From the NCBI GenBank assembly GCA_032622095.1, contig CP136069.1, forward strand, positions 190,207,122-190,271,121: 64,000 nucleotides of DNA, in the 5' to 3' direction. The number at the start of each line of letters is the position of its first letter. The stretch's first letter is position 1. Of this stretch, positions 42,313 through 53,209 are shown in pieces. This stretch comes from Siphonodentalium dalli (Eukaryota; Mollusca; Scaphopoda; Gadilida; Siphonodentaliidae). The position numbers and the translations under genes are program-made. The notes under the pieces were generated by a model, which was given only the letters and a program-made list of their open reading frames with translations, was not told the origin of the DNA and did not search any database.

Positions 42313-43150
42313 TTAATACTGGGCATGAATATGCTCCCATTAAACCACATCAGTTTATAGCCAGATTAGAAAACACTCCCAAGTGCGACATTGACATCAT
42401 TGCCCTAAGCTCTTACGTTACTGAGCGTGCCGGTAATACAATTTTGTCTTACTAAAAAATATGAAGCCGGGTTTAGGGGCTAATAAAGTGATACAACTTT
42501 ATATCATACATCCTACATGTCCCTTCTGACTCTCTCTTTCTCTCTCAATGAGCTCCCATGTTTAATGCCAACTTTAATTCTCTGTCTCTTATTCTTACTC
42601 AAATCGTTTATTCCATAGAACTTACAATTGGCCACCCCCCACGTAATATTGACCCCCCCCCCCCCCATGTAATATTGACCCCCCCACGTAATATTGACAT
42701 ACCTATCGAACACACCATGTGAGTTGAAGTGTGACAGAAATAAATAAATGCTACCTCAAATTATCTGATATACATCACATTAAAATCAAGCACACTCACG
42801 ATGTTGTCTCGGTCACACGATAACCGGAGACGACCACCCCTATAATCCCAGCTTGTCGTAGAATATATTCTGTTCATTATATTGTTATTACTTTGTTATG
42901 AACTATCTGGATTGAATACTGTTAGCACTAAAATAATAATCAAATTCTATGTAGAAAAAGGTCATAACTCAATAAGAAATAAGTTGAATGAGACTTTCTC
43001 AAATGTAGACCATGTGCAAATGTTCACAAAAACACCGTCAATTCTGGAGTCTGGAGCCAAAAATGAGGAATGGTGCTTGGGGTGGTGGGGGGGGGGGGGG
43101 GGGGGGGGGGGAATGGGGAAACGAACAATAATTAATTCGTACCGATTAAT
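42313..43150. other. Intron sequence with C- and G-rich tracts
   Basis: Inside the intron 41814-44471. Contains three CCCCACGTAATATTGACC units (42632-42700, with a C14 run) and a long G run (about 43085-43111). ORFs crossing these runs are artefacts. Confidence 0.5.
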
Positions 43151-43154
43151 AATA

Positions 43155-44323
43155 ATCCTGACCAGGCCTCAGCCTAGGGGTCCAGAACAGGGAGACTTGA
43201 AGTCTCCCTCCAGGAAATTTAGGGAGACTTCAGGAAATTTAGGGAGACTTCAGGGTGGGGGAGACTACCAAAAATTGACAATTTTCAAATATCGCTTTAT
43301 TTTATAACATCTGACAATAAAAAATTTAAAAAGATAAAATAACAAATAAAAACTAAAAAAAATTGACTTTATCTGAAATTAGCTTAATTAATTGTTATTA
43401 TACATTTAAAAAATTTGGAAATGTTTTGTGTAGCTATCATTTAAGCAAGACAATTATCAAGTTACAGTAATAGTTACTTTTTTAACTAAATGAAAGTAGT
43501 ATTATTTCCTAGACTGCAGCTTGGAAGATACGTTTGTACAGTCTGAATCATGATGCATGTAACTTTTTAAGTTTAATTTGGTCACGGCTGTAATGTGGGT
43601 GTCCGCTAAAATAAACAATAAGGACTAACTAACAAAGGAGTTGCAAAAGCTTTTATTAATTAATGGCCTCCCTTAATTAATGACAACATCACTGGTATAA
43701 TCCGATTAAAGCAATAAACTTGACATTATTTTATTTATGGAAGTCGGTCTCTTCAAAAAGTCCAACGCGGTCTCTTCAAAAAGTCCGACGCGGTTACCGA
43801 AACGAACTTCCGAAGCGCCTGGTACATACTCTGATAATGTCGTAATTGTTTTATATCTGAAAAGCGGGACGGCGGTCTTTTAAGTTAATTAAAACATTTA
43901 TTTGTGACACTCACGATGGTCAGTAACAACACAGATGCGAACATCTCATCGTGTTTTCAGCGTGTCAAAACATTCGTGATTAACATTCATTACCGCAAAG
44001 GGAACAAAGGCGACGGAATAACAACACAAAACAATAGGTCATATTTTTTATTTATTTTTTTAAACACTTGGGTCTTTGGCTCTGCATCGTCTGTTTCTTT
44101 TTGGGATGGCCGCCACAATTCATCTATATACGGACATGTCCAGAGTCCAGACATGTCCGGAAAAAAAACTAGAAAAAAAATTAAGAAAAAAACAAAACAA
44201 AAAACTCCCCCTAAAATTGAAGGCGACTTCGATTTCGCCTTGAAGCGACGATAGGGCGAAGTCAGCGACAGTAAGGCGACAATCTCGCCCGAGTCGCCTT
44301 GTGAGCTGAGGCCTGATCCTGAC
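43155..44323. mobile_element. Probable TIR element V, about 1.17 kb
   Basis: Ends CCTGACCAGGCCTCAGC and GCTGAGGCCTGATCCTGA are inverted over 11 perfect bases (CAGGCCTCAGC) and weaker beyond. Internally AGGGAGACTTCAGG repeats and a run of CTAGAAAAAAAAT-type low complexity occur. No transposase ORF, no certain target duplication. Confidence 0.5.
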
Positions 44324-44471
44324 AGATTGATTGAAAATAAAAAGGTTGCAGGGTTTCAGGACCATGCAGGTGGGCCTAAAAAACAGGAATTTTACTTCGC
44401 TTGGCCGAAAGATGTTCTAAAAATTCTTTATTGAGTTCAGGGCTCGCCAAGGATGAATGTAGTCTACTTAC

Positions 44472-44533
44472 CTGAGAATGATCTGACAGAGGGGCGACTG
44501 TTGATTCAATAAGAGGATGATAGTCTGATGAAT
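44472..44533 (-). CDS. Upstream exon of the same unrecognised gene
   Basis: A 62-bp block with a good acceptor (TTTATTTGTAG) and a strong donor (CAG/GTAAGTAG) on the minus strand. Of three frames, one is stopped and one reads SSDYHPLIESTVAPLSDHSQ, ending exactly at a codon boundary, which fits the phase-0 start of the exon at 41813. The first two bases complete a codon begun in an exon further upstream, not located. Tandem repeat U begins only about 30 bp beyond the acceptor. Assignment to one gene rests on phase, strand and adjacency. Confidence 0.6.
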
Positions 44534-44559
44534 CTACAAATAAAGAGAATCAGTGTTAG

Positions 44560-46117
44560 TGACATTAAGCCTTTCGAAACTAAAGCATCATTGATTAGGC
44601 CCAAAAAAAAAAAAGGTTTTGGTTCTCAGGCACCGCCGCATTGAATAAAAAGGGCCGCATTAGGCCTTTTTATTGCAATGCCCGATGTTACGACAAAATA
44701 ACTTACGAAAAAAAAAAATTGAAAAAAAAAAAAGAAAAATTTTGTCCATAGCAGATATGTGTTGAATATTAGTGTGCATTGAGCTCTAACATGTAATGTG
44801 TTAAAAAGTGACTTGCAGGCTTACAACATAAAGTAGATGACTACAATTAAGAAAATGATTAGCTGATCCTCATGCTCTTCTTACAATTAGTCATTGTGAA
44901 CAACTTACACTAATTGTAACTTTATACAATTGAAAGGCACGGGACTAAATTCAGGATCACATATTAGAATGGGGAGTTATCAGTTTTTAGACAACAATAA
45001 CAGTAGTTAATGTCAGGGGCATTATATATTGTTAGGTAATCCCAGTCATACACTGGTAGTACAATGTCATTTTTATATAAGACTAAATGAGTTTATATGC
45101 ATAACAGTTCCCTCTACCTTTCTGGTTATTACTAGACAGAGGAAGGTATCTTTGTCCATGCTTACTATGTGCAGAAAAAAATAAAAAATAAAAATAAAAC
45201 CCTCCCTCCCTCATTGATTTGAAAAAAAAAATTGCCCGAGAACCAAAACACTTTTTTTTTTTGGCCTTAGTAGTTATCCCTTAGGAAATGTTCAGATAAT
45301 AAGTTTAACCCTTTCTATACTAAAAGCACCATTGATGAGTAGTTATCCCTTAGGAAATGTTCAGATAATAAGTTTAACCCTTTCTATACTAATGCGTCAT
45401 TGATGAGTAGTTATCCCATAGGAAATGTTCAGATAATAAGTTTAACCCTATCTGTACTAATGCGTCATTGATGAGTAGTTATCCCATAGGAAATGTTCAG
45501 ATAATAAGTTTAACCCTTTCTATACTAAAGCATCATTGATTAGTAGTTATCCCATATGAAATGTTGAGATAATAGGTTTAACCCTTTCTGTACTAATGCG
45601 TCATTGATGAGTAGTTATCTAGGAAATGTTCAGATAATAAGTTTAACCCTTTCTGTACTAATGCGTCATTGATGAGTAGTTATCCCATAAGAAATGTTCA
45701 GATAATAAGTTCAACCCTTTCTGTACTAATGCGGTCATTGATGAGTAGTTATCCCATAGGAAATGTTCAGATAATAAGTTCAACCCTTTCTGTACTAATG
45801 CGTCATTGATGAGTAGTTATCCCATAGGAAATGTTCAGATAACAAGTTTAACCATTTCTGTACTAATGCGTCATTGATGAGTAGTTATCCCATAAGAAAT
45901 GTTCAGATAATAAGTTTAACCCTTTCTGTACTAATGCGTCATTGATGAGTAGTTATCCCATAGGAAATGTTCAGATAATAAGTTCAACCCTTTCTGTACT
46001 AATGCGTCATTGATGAGTAGTGATCCCATAGGAAATGTTCAGATAATAAGTTTAACACTTTCTGTACTAATGTGTCATTGATGAGCAGTTATCCTATAAG
46101 AAAAGTTCAGATAATAA
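44560..46117 (+). repeat. 67-bp tandem repeat U, about 13 units, interrupted
   Basis: Unit: GATGAGTAGTTATCCCATAG, GAAATGTTCAGATAATAAGT, TTAACCCTTTCTGTACTAAT, GCGTCATT. A partial unit at 44560-44597 is cut off from the rest (45267-46117) by the GGCC element. Isolated relatives lie inverted at about 24487-24545 and 37172-37212, so the array grew from a dispersed repeat. Confidence 0.9.
44598..45266. mobile_element. GGCC-ended element inserted in tandem repeat U (669 bp)
   Basis: TIRs GGCCCAAAAAAAAAAAAGGT / CTTTTTTTTTTTGGCC extend to TTTTGGTTCTCAGGCA against TGCCCGAGAACCAAAA. TTA flanks it on both sides (44595-44597, 45267-45269), and the uninterrupted unit GATTAGTAGTTATCCC at 45540 gives the empty site. 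TTA duplication plus GG ends suggests a PIF/Harbinger-type non-autonomous element (inference). Central hairpin near 44643-44674. Confidence 0.8.
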
Positions 46118-46245
46118 TGTTAGGAACTATTATTTGTACATCGCTCAATAGAGGCGTTGATAGCGGAAAACCACCTTTTTTAGTTCAATTAAATTCTCCG
46201 AAATCAACAGATCACAAATCGATTTATTGTAACTAAACCTCTACA
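46118..46245 (+). mobile_element. Probable BEL/Pao LTR fragment
   Basis: 128 bp beginning TGTTAGGAACTATT and ending CCTCTACA, the TG...CA ends expected of an LTR, directly before a TTTGGTCCAAACGAACCGG primer-site-like stretch and the gag start. Short for an LTR, so possibly deleted internally. Confidence 0.5.
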
Positions 46246-46268
46246 TTTGGTCCAAACGAACCGGAATT

Positions 46269-46430
46269 ATGTCAGAAAAGCAAAAAAGAGTACGAAAGGC
46301 ACATAGAGGGCAAGCTACAAAGCTTTATCGTCAATTGGAATCCGCCATAAAAGCAAACAATACGCTCGAAGGCACGCTTGTTTTGGCGAATTTGCGGAAA
46401 AAGGTCACGTTGTTTAGCAACGTCGGATAG
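46269..46430 (+). pseudogene. N-terminus of a BEL/Pao-type Gag, truncated
   Basis: ATG 24 bp after the LTR end opens 53 codons rich in Lys/Arg (for example SEKQKRVRKAHRGQ and TLVLANLRKKV), like the start of Pao-type Gag proteins. The frame breaks at TAG 46428, where the sequence jumps to a segment that normally lies after the zinc knuckles: the middle of gag is deleted. Not functional. Confidence 0.6.
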
Positions 46431-46592
46431 CAACAAGAGTAACATTGCTACACAGAATGATGTTGTTGTAACAACAGTTTCAAGTAACGAGACAATACCA
46501 CAGATCAGCCCATATGTGTTATTGTCTCGTTACTTGAAACTGTTGTTTCAACAACATCATTCTGTGTAGCAATGTTACTCTTGTTGCTATCC
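46425..46592. repeat. Inverted repeat at a rearranged retroelement joint
   Basis: About 73 bp at 46425-46497 (GGATAGCAACAAGAGTAACA...) is inverted at 46519-46592 with only a few differences, leaving a loop of about 21 bp. It joins plus-strand gag start to minus-strand zinc-knuckle sequence. Confidence 0.9.
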
Positions 46593-46962
46593 GATTTCGC
46601 TGCTTTATTCTGAAGTTCATAATTGTGGTGCGGAAGGACTGACTGACTGTCAAAACCATCAGGTGTCTGTGCATGTGCTTCACATAAACTTGTGTGGTGT
46701 TTACGCTTGCAAAATAGGCAGCGTCTTGCTGACCTGCACTGTGTAACTCTGTGATTGCTGCCAAGGCAGTTGAAACATAGATTTGATTTATTTACATAGT
46801 CAAGTCTAGATACCCTGGTTTTATATTTCGAGCAGTCTGATGGGAAATGTTGTCCAGCGCAGTAAATACAGCCACGCATTGTTGCCGTTGATGATGGATG
46901 AACTGCACTCGTGGATTTAACAGAGGTGTGAAGTGATGTGATCGTACCATCAAATGAGTCCT
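46506..46962 (-). pseudogene. BEL/Pao Gag zinc-knuckle region, cut by an assembly gap
   Basis: The minus strand encodes three consecutive zinc knuckles: CIYCAGQHFPSDC, CFNCLGSNHRVTQC and CLFCKRKHHTSLCE. This CX2CX3-4HX4C triplet with the spacing seen here is characteristic of BEL/Pao LTR retrotransposons, between Gag and the protease. The frame then continues to HNYELQNKAAK and stops at the rearranged joint. The upstream side enters the N gap, so length beyond is unknown. No protease, reverse transcriptase or integrase motif is visible in the window. Confidence 0.85.
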
Positions 46963-47062
46963 NNNNNNNNNNNNNNNNNNNNNNNNNNNNNNNNNNNNNN
47001 NNNNNNNNNNNNNNNNNNNNNNNNNNNNNNNNNNNNNNNNNNNNNNNNNNNNNNNNNNNNNN
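46963..47062. other. 100-N assembly gap
   Basis: Exactly 100 N, a conventional scaffold-gap size, so the true distance is unknown. Left of it is retroelement coding sequence, right of it an inverted repeat arm; the join should not be trusted. Confidence 0.99.
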
Positions 47063-47287
47063 TACATTTTCATATCCAAAAGTCAATGGTTTTTAAGATA
47101 ATTGCCAAAAACCAAAACAAATCCATTTTTAAGGGCCCAATTTTGGGGTTCAGCACTTTTATCTCAAAGCTGAGCCCCCAATTCAAATTTTATTGATCTA
47201 TATCCATCGGTGCCACATATAGGTATAATTTCTGTACCATTATTGGATGAGATTGACCTCCAAGGAGCTCTTGACCCTGAAAATAAG
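47063..47287 (+). repeat. Inverted repeat AA, left arm
   Basis: TACATTTTCATATCCAAAAG to CTTGACCCTGAAAATAAG is the reverse complement of 49735-49960 with few differences. It starts immediately at the gap edge. Confidence 0.9.
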
Positions 47288-49649
47288 GTTTTTGGATGGA
47301 ATATATTGGTCGTAGAATGAAAAACAGACATTTTCCCAATAACAAAGATGTTGAGGAAATCATCAATTATACGGTATTTGATCAGTAACCTAAAACTCCT
47401 ACAAAAAGGTTACCTGGTGATATAATTTGAATGTAGTTCATCTTTTGTTATCTAGATTTCATGGCCTTTGATGTGAGATGGCTGCCAAAATGGTTATAAA
47501 TGGAATGACATATATCACATTAGCAATATACTTGTAAATGAGTTCAATGTGTTATTTTCTTTAAACTTATGGGAGAACAGGGTGTTTTTATGGTATTCTA
47601 ATGTTGAATTGAATTATACTCGGCCCACAAGTAGGTTTAGTAAATGTTGAGTTACTACAATTTGATCAATCAGTATGATTCAGTAGTCGAGCAGGTTGTG
47701 TCTTTATCAGTCCCACATCAATTTTGATTGGCTGCATCACCATTTTGTATAAAGGTTCTACAATTTCCCTAACATGTACATTATTCTAGAACAAATAATG
47801 GCTAGCCTGGAGTGAGTTAGAAGAAAAATACAAGCATCAGTTGATATGCAGATATAAATACATACAAATCTACATTCTGCATGTAGCCATGCTATGCAAT
47901 CCTCCCTCATGTTTCAACTTATCAAGGAAAAATGATCACATGTCTATGATAGTCAGATGTTTTTGTAGATTTTGTAGATTTGTGGATGTTGTAGATTTTG
48001 TAGATTTGTGGATGTTGTAATGCAATATAGATCTCCATTATAGTTGCACAAATTTATTTTTCATTTCGTCCCTTTAAATTTACTTTTATTTTTTATGTAT
48101 GTATATGTGCCACTCCAAAAATGTCAGTAAAAGTACTGTAAACCGTTTGGTTTGATGTTATAGGCACAGGAGATATATATATACTTTACATGTCAAATAT
48201 TGTGAACCCTGCAGGTACGTTTATGTGTGTCAGTCGCCTTATGTGTGTGATGTACATGCAGTAACTACATGTATATTCTAGTGAAATTTATGGTCTGCAC
48301 TCTGCAGTATTTCAAAAACATGCTATGGCCATGCCTACATATACATATGTACACTGATTCAAACACAATGATTGTCAGGTTATAATCTATGTTTGAGGAA
48401 AGTTACTATGTATTTTTCATTTGTGTTTCATTTGTCAATATTAATGGGTCCCAGGAGTCCAGATGTTACTAGTGCAGGGCCCATTTAATTTTCATGAAAC
48501 TGGTGGACTTTATGTCTATACTCCTAAATAAACATGACTCTGAGTCTTATCAGACCAAGACGGTATTGTGTAGGTTTTACTAGAATTATATTTAGAAAAG
48601 ACTCAACCATTATTTTTCCACTGCCCTTATCACAATATATTCATTTGGCAGTATTCATCCCAAGTTTAGTGGTGATGCTAATACATTTGGTATGATATTC
48701 AGGTAGAGCAAAGCGATCTGAACGAATGGAGGATAAGCCACAATGTGTAGAAAACATTAAAAAACATGTATATTGTGAAATATTTTAATAATGGATGCTG
48801 GTTTTTACAAACTGGCCATAATTGAGATGACTATTCCTGTTGTTTACCAAACATCAGCGTACACAATAAAATTTTGAAGTATATATGTTCTTGAATGTTG
48901 CATACAGACACTGACTTTTGCACAAATTGCTCGGGTTAGCCAAACAATGCAAAAATAACCAACTTTAGGTTACCGGGTACCTACAAACATATCAATCCAG
49001 CAGTACCCATCAGCATAATATAAAATTAGCAGGACCACTTAACCTGAGGTGGTATTGAAAATGAAAATATCTTTAAAATGGTAAGTTATGAGGGCTATTA
49101 GCTATTATGAAGAATTATGTTAGTGAAATTATAGACCCTCATCTTCTCCAACCTGCAAGTGATGCAACTATCATGGCCAATCAAAACTAATGTGGGACTG
49201 ACAAAGGCTCATTCTACTATTGATTGAATAGTGATCATTCCATCATTTCCTACAACTTTTTGTGAGATGAGGTGTCCTTTTGTAAGAATTGATTACTTCT
49301 GAAATATATACTGGTATATATGGTCATCTCCCATCTGATTACAACATGTTTTTACTATGCCCAGGTGCAATACCCATTTTAGGATCGCAACATGTGGCTG
49401 CTGCATGAAGCAAACAGCTGGTCATTCCATTTAGTAAAAGTGTTTAGCATGTTTCATATCTTGGTCACTTAAATCAGATCAGCTGTTAATATATGTCGGG
49501 ATCAACACATCCTCAGCAGCAATTTCCAGCTAATCCCATTGTGTGTGGTCAATTGTGCTCTTAAGTCGATCAGAGAATTCGGATAGTTCTTTAAAAAGTG
49601 TCATACATATGCTGTGGCCTTGGTGGTATTGTATACTTGTGGTGCGTAA
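47288..49649. other. Spacer between inverted repeat arms
   Basis: 2.4 kb of AT-rich sequence. Parts continue the inverted homology weakly: CAGTCCCACATCAATTTTGA near 47707 against TCAAAACTAATGTGGGACTG near 49184. A short GTAGATTTTGTAGATTTGTG repeat lies near 47965-48015. No ORF over 60 codons or exon recognised. Confidence 0.5.
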
Positions 49650-49975
49650 CATGCTGAAATCGGTTTTTGGCAATTATCTTAAAAACCATTGACTTTTGGA
49701 TATGAAAATGTATTACTGACCCCCCATAATGTGGATTTTCAGGGTCAAGAGCTCCTTGGAGGTCAATCCCATCCGATAATGGTACAGAAATTATACCTAT
49801 ATGTGGCACCGATGGATATAGATCAATAAAATTCGAATTGGGGGCTCAGCTTTGAGATAAAAGTGCTGAACCCCAAAATTGGGCCCTTAAAATGGATTTT
49901 ATTTGGTTTTTGGCAATTATCTTAAAAACCATTGACTTTTGGATATGAAAATGTATTACTGACCCCCCATAATGT
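49650..49975 (-). repeat. Inverted repeat AA, right arm with tandem duplication
   Basis: Contains the inverse of 47063-47287. The outer 75 bp (TTTTGGCAATTATCTTAAAA to CCCCCCATAATGTGG) occur twice, at about 49665-49734 and 49905-49977. Confidence 0.85.
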
Positions 49976-50534
49976 GGCCATTCCGCACATTTTGTGTGGT
50001 CACACGACCCCCTTTGGCCAACGTTTCTGGAGATATAGTCACGGCGGGTGGTAGTACTTCGCTCAAAAAGGGGCGTGGCCATTTGACCCATTTCGCCCTC
50101 AATGGGAAATGTGTCACCAACCAAATATTGTTCGTGTACCTTCAATTAGTGGATTCGTGAAGAGTTTTGCTCTGGACATAAAAGTGCATACAAAACGCCC
50201 TCAGCTACTAGAGTACAAAAATAATTTTGAAAAAAAAAAAAAAAATTATATAAACTTTTTTTAGAACTTTTTTTTTGTCATATCAAAAATCGAAATAAAA
50301 CTTCCGATGCAGCCATTTATTTCAATGTGGTGGTGTCTGAGACTCAAATAATATTTTTTATTTGGCCTGGGGTTGGGGGGAGGAGGGGGTGTCAGGTTGC
50401 AAAGTGTATTGCTCCATGTTTTTACTTGGTTCTTACATACTTTTATATTTTTTCCACATTTACCCACTGCTAGTGCTGTGGGTCCTTTTAACATTCACTT
50501 ACCTTACACATGCATGTCTTTATTCTTATTTCAG
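49976..50534. other. Intergenic or intron upstream of a candidate exon
   Basis: Holds an A-rich run near 50228-50244 and a GGGGAGGAGGGGG tract near 50377. The 99-codon minus ORF (49846-50145) spans a repeat arm and is not supported. TTATTCTTATTTCAG at its right end is a good acceptor. Confidence 0.4.
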
Positions 50535-50630
50535 ATAAAGAAGAGATTTATCGTAAATCTTGGCTCCTTCAAAGTGAGAGTTATAAACAAGGAAGGAATA
50601 GAGGATCTAACGGATATGTCGGCAGAATGA
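50535..50630 (+). CDS. Candidate terminal coding exon, unknown protein
   Basis: After a pyrimidine-rich acceptor (TATTCTTATTTCAG) a phase-0 frame reads 31 codons, KKRFIVNLGSFKVRVINK... to ...EDLTDMSAE, then TGA. The peptide alternates hydrophobic and charged residues like a beta-strand-forming domain end, unlike the repeat-derived ORFs nearby. An ATTAAA signal lies about 30 bp after the stop (near 50661). No upstream exon was located and I do not recognise the protein, so this could still be chance. Confidence 0.35.
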   Translation: MKKRFIVNLGSFKVRVINKEGIEDLTDMSAE

Positions 50631-50766
50631 TCGATCACATGTTATATTTATATTGAGTACATTAAATGCTGAGTGAGTTCATTCCGTGATTGAGATCGAA
50701 CAAGGTGTGGTCTGTGTGCGATAGTGCTCATACAATTTAATAAGATCCTTACAATTGGCCTAGTTC

Positions 50767-51018
50767 TAACCTTGGAGTTTCCTGAAATTTTGTGAAAAAC
50801 GTTGTGCCAATGCATTATCTTATATATCCGAGTCTTCCATAGGGAGCCTCGCATATATAAGAGAACACATTGGCCAAACAATATTTACTTTGACCTTGTA
50901 AGCCATACATTCTCTTATATATATGAGGCTCCCTATGTGAGACTCGCATATATAAGAGAATGCATGGCACAGGATCTTTAATGCTACACCAGCACAGCTC
51001 CAGTCATGAAAGGGTTAA
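50767..51018 (-). mobile_element. Paired-hairpin MITE family H, type B
   Basis: Right end GCTCCAGTCATGAAAGGGTTAA (TTAA 51015-51018); left end CTAACCTTGGAGTTTCCTG decayed. Hairpins about 50805-50873 and 50905-50965. Confidence 0.82.
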
Positions 51019-51492
51019 AATGGTGTTATGGTTTTACTAATGGCACCTTACTTCAATTTCCCGTGCGAGTGGTCATTCATATGTTCTCATGTGGTAATCA
51101 TCCATGTTTTGTGTATATGAATAAATTGTTGATCATTTCTTACATTTTCTGCTTGTCTCCATCTGAGGATAATCTCATTGGCTTTGCAAGAAACTTCACT
51201 CTCTGGATAGCGTTATCCAATCGCATGACGATTTGCGCTCCAAAATACACCTAATATTCAAAATACATGTTCTCTTTTGAAATTTTCCCAGCATCGATAC
51301 AGGTCAATAAATACTTGAAGTACCTTTCTTCCAATATTATATGTCCCAGAAAGACGCATTGAAGTCATAAAAAATAAAACTTCGCAAATGATAATAGGGC
51401 CCGAGCATTGCTGTGCCATTTGTGTTCATTGAAATTCTGGAATCGGAAATGGAATTTCGCACGACTGTCAGGAAAAGGTGTATCACATTATC
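51019..51492. other. Intergenic, nothing recognised
   Basis: An 82-codon plus ORF (51006-51254) begins inside the preceding MITE and has no support. The inverted stretch GGATAGCGTTATCC (51205-51218) is a short palindrome. Confidence 0.4.
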
Positions 51493-51823
51493 CTAAAGGT
51501 ACTCAATCCGATCAGACACTCCTAAATTACTATTTCTTAGGCTTCGGGGTAAAAAAATATTTGATTCAAGTCGAAGAACCCACCCATCAAAGCTCAGGGT
51601 GATTAGATATCGATTTTTGAAGTTTGCTATTTTTATTGTTTGTGGACCAGAAGCACGTGGTCAAACGGACGAAGATGCAGATGAAGGTGGATAACTCTAA
51701 AATCAAGTGGTAATAATAATCTTCATGATGGGTGGGTTCCTCGACTCAAATCAAATATTTTTTTACCCCCGAAGCCAAAGATATAGTAATATAGAAGCGT
51801 CTGATTGGATTGAGTACCTTTAA
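51493..51823. mobile_element. TTAA-type palindromic MITE family S, copy 4
   Basis: Ends AAAGGTACTCAATCCGATCA and GATTGGATTGAGTACCTTTAA (TTAA 51820-51823; left TTAA mutated). The right arm has lost about 100 bp. Confidence 0.82.
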
Positions 51824-52039
51824 CATAAAACTATATAAGAAACAAAACACGCATTTTCAGCGCAATATCGATAAAGTAAGTTTTCACAGATGAAAAATAA
51901 TGAAATATGACGAACAGCTTACTGAGTGGAACCAGCGTGCAATGCAGTGGTTAAATCAGACCCAACCAATAGGTCTGTGTCCACAAATTTCTTTTTTCCA
52001 TCCAGCCTGAGCCACAAAACATATAAGACTGACAGCAGC

Positions 52040-52642
52040 AATGATAGACCCAAGTCGTCTCGGTCCAAAATAGCTTGGGATATCAGTTGGCTTGATGCTG
52101 TTTTGGACCGAGTCCTGTCTCGTTACTATTCTAGAACAGACTTTTGTTGATAAGACATACTATATTTACACATGGAGACCAGGCATTCACATGAACCCCT
52201 GAATGTGATTAATCATCTGCCATGTCCGCGATCTATCTGTCTTCAAAATGATATATGATTTACCACGAAGAAGGTAAAGTGATCATACAATCATTGAATA
52301 TATTGTTCACAAAAATTTTCTGATAGCATGAGAAATTGAAATTCACTGGAAAACAAGGCTTTGTTTACTTATAAATCTTGTTGCTTTGCCATTCAACAGA
52401 CATTTGATACATGCATGTTTGCTATCATCGTGCTTGGGGAAAGGCTGCTCTCTATGCTCATATATGCAACTCATCCATTTTACCTAATTTGAAGATATAC
52501 ATGCAAGATAACTCCCGCCCACGATTCTGAGCATAAAGTCGGTTATAGAAGAGTAACGGGACGGGACTCGGTCCAAAACGGCACCAATTCAACTGATATC
52601 ACAAGTTGTTGTTGTGGACCGAGAAGACTTGGTCTACAGAAA
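52040..52642. mobile_element. Inverted repeat Y around 400 bp of unique sequence
   Basis: About 100-bp arms: 52040-52145 (CAAGTCGTCTCGGTCCAAAA, TTTTGGACCGAGTCCTGTCT) and the inverse at 52548-52642. Each arm itself holds a smaller palindrome (TCGGTCCA...TGGACCGA). Probably a non-autonomous element; no target duplication identified. Confidence 0.75.
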
Positions 52643-52771
52643 GGATAGAAGATTATAACCTGGGGGAATTAATTATTCTGGGCCAGTTATACATGTATGT
52701 ACATTTTATTTACATTTAAACATTAACATAGAACAATATGATAAATGGTTCATGATCATCAACACTGCTGT

Positions 52772-53206
52772 CAAAATTCACATAACTATGATGATCGACA
52801 GATTAAATTCACATAACTGTGATGATTGACAGATTAAATTCACATAACTGTGATGATCAATAGATTAAATTCACATAACTGTGATGATCGACAGATTAAA
52901 TTCACATAACTGTGATGATCGACAGATTAAATCCACATAACTGTGATGGTCGACAGATTAAATCCACATAACTGTGATGATCGATAGATTAAATTCACAT
53001 AACTGTGATGATCGACAGATTAAATTCACATACTGTGATGATCGGCAGATTAAATTCACATAACTGTGATGATCGACAGATTAAATCTACATAACTCTGA
53101 TGATCGATAGATTAAATTCACATAACTGTGTGATGATCGATAGATTAAATTCACATAACTGTGATGATCGACAGATTACATTCACATAACTGTGATGATC
53201 GACAGA
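52772..53206 (+). repeat. 31-bp minisatellite, about 14 copies
   Basis: Unit GATCGACAGATTAAATTCAC+ATAACTGTGAT. A GGCC element starts within the last unit (53210). Confidence 0.93.
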
Positions 53207-53209
53207 TTA

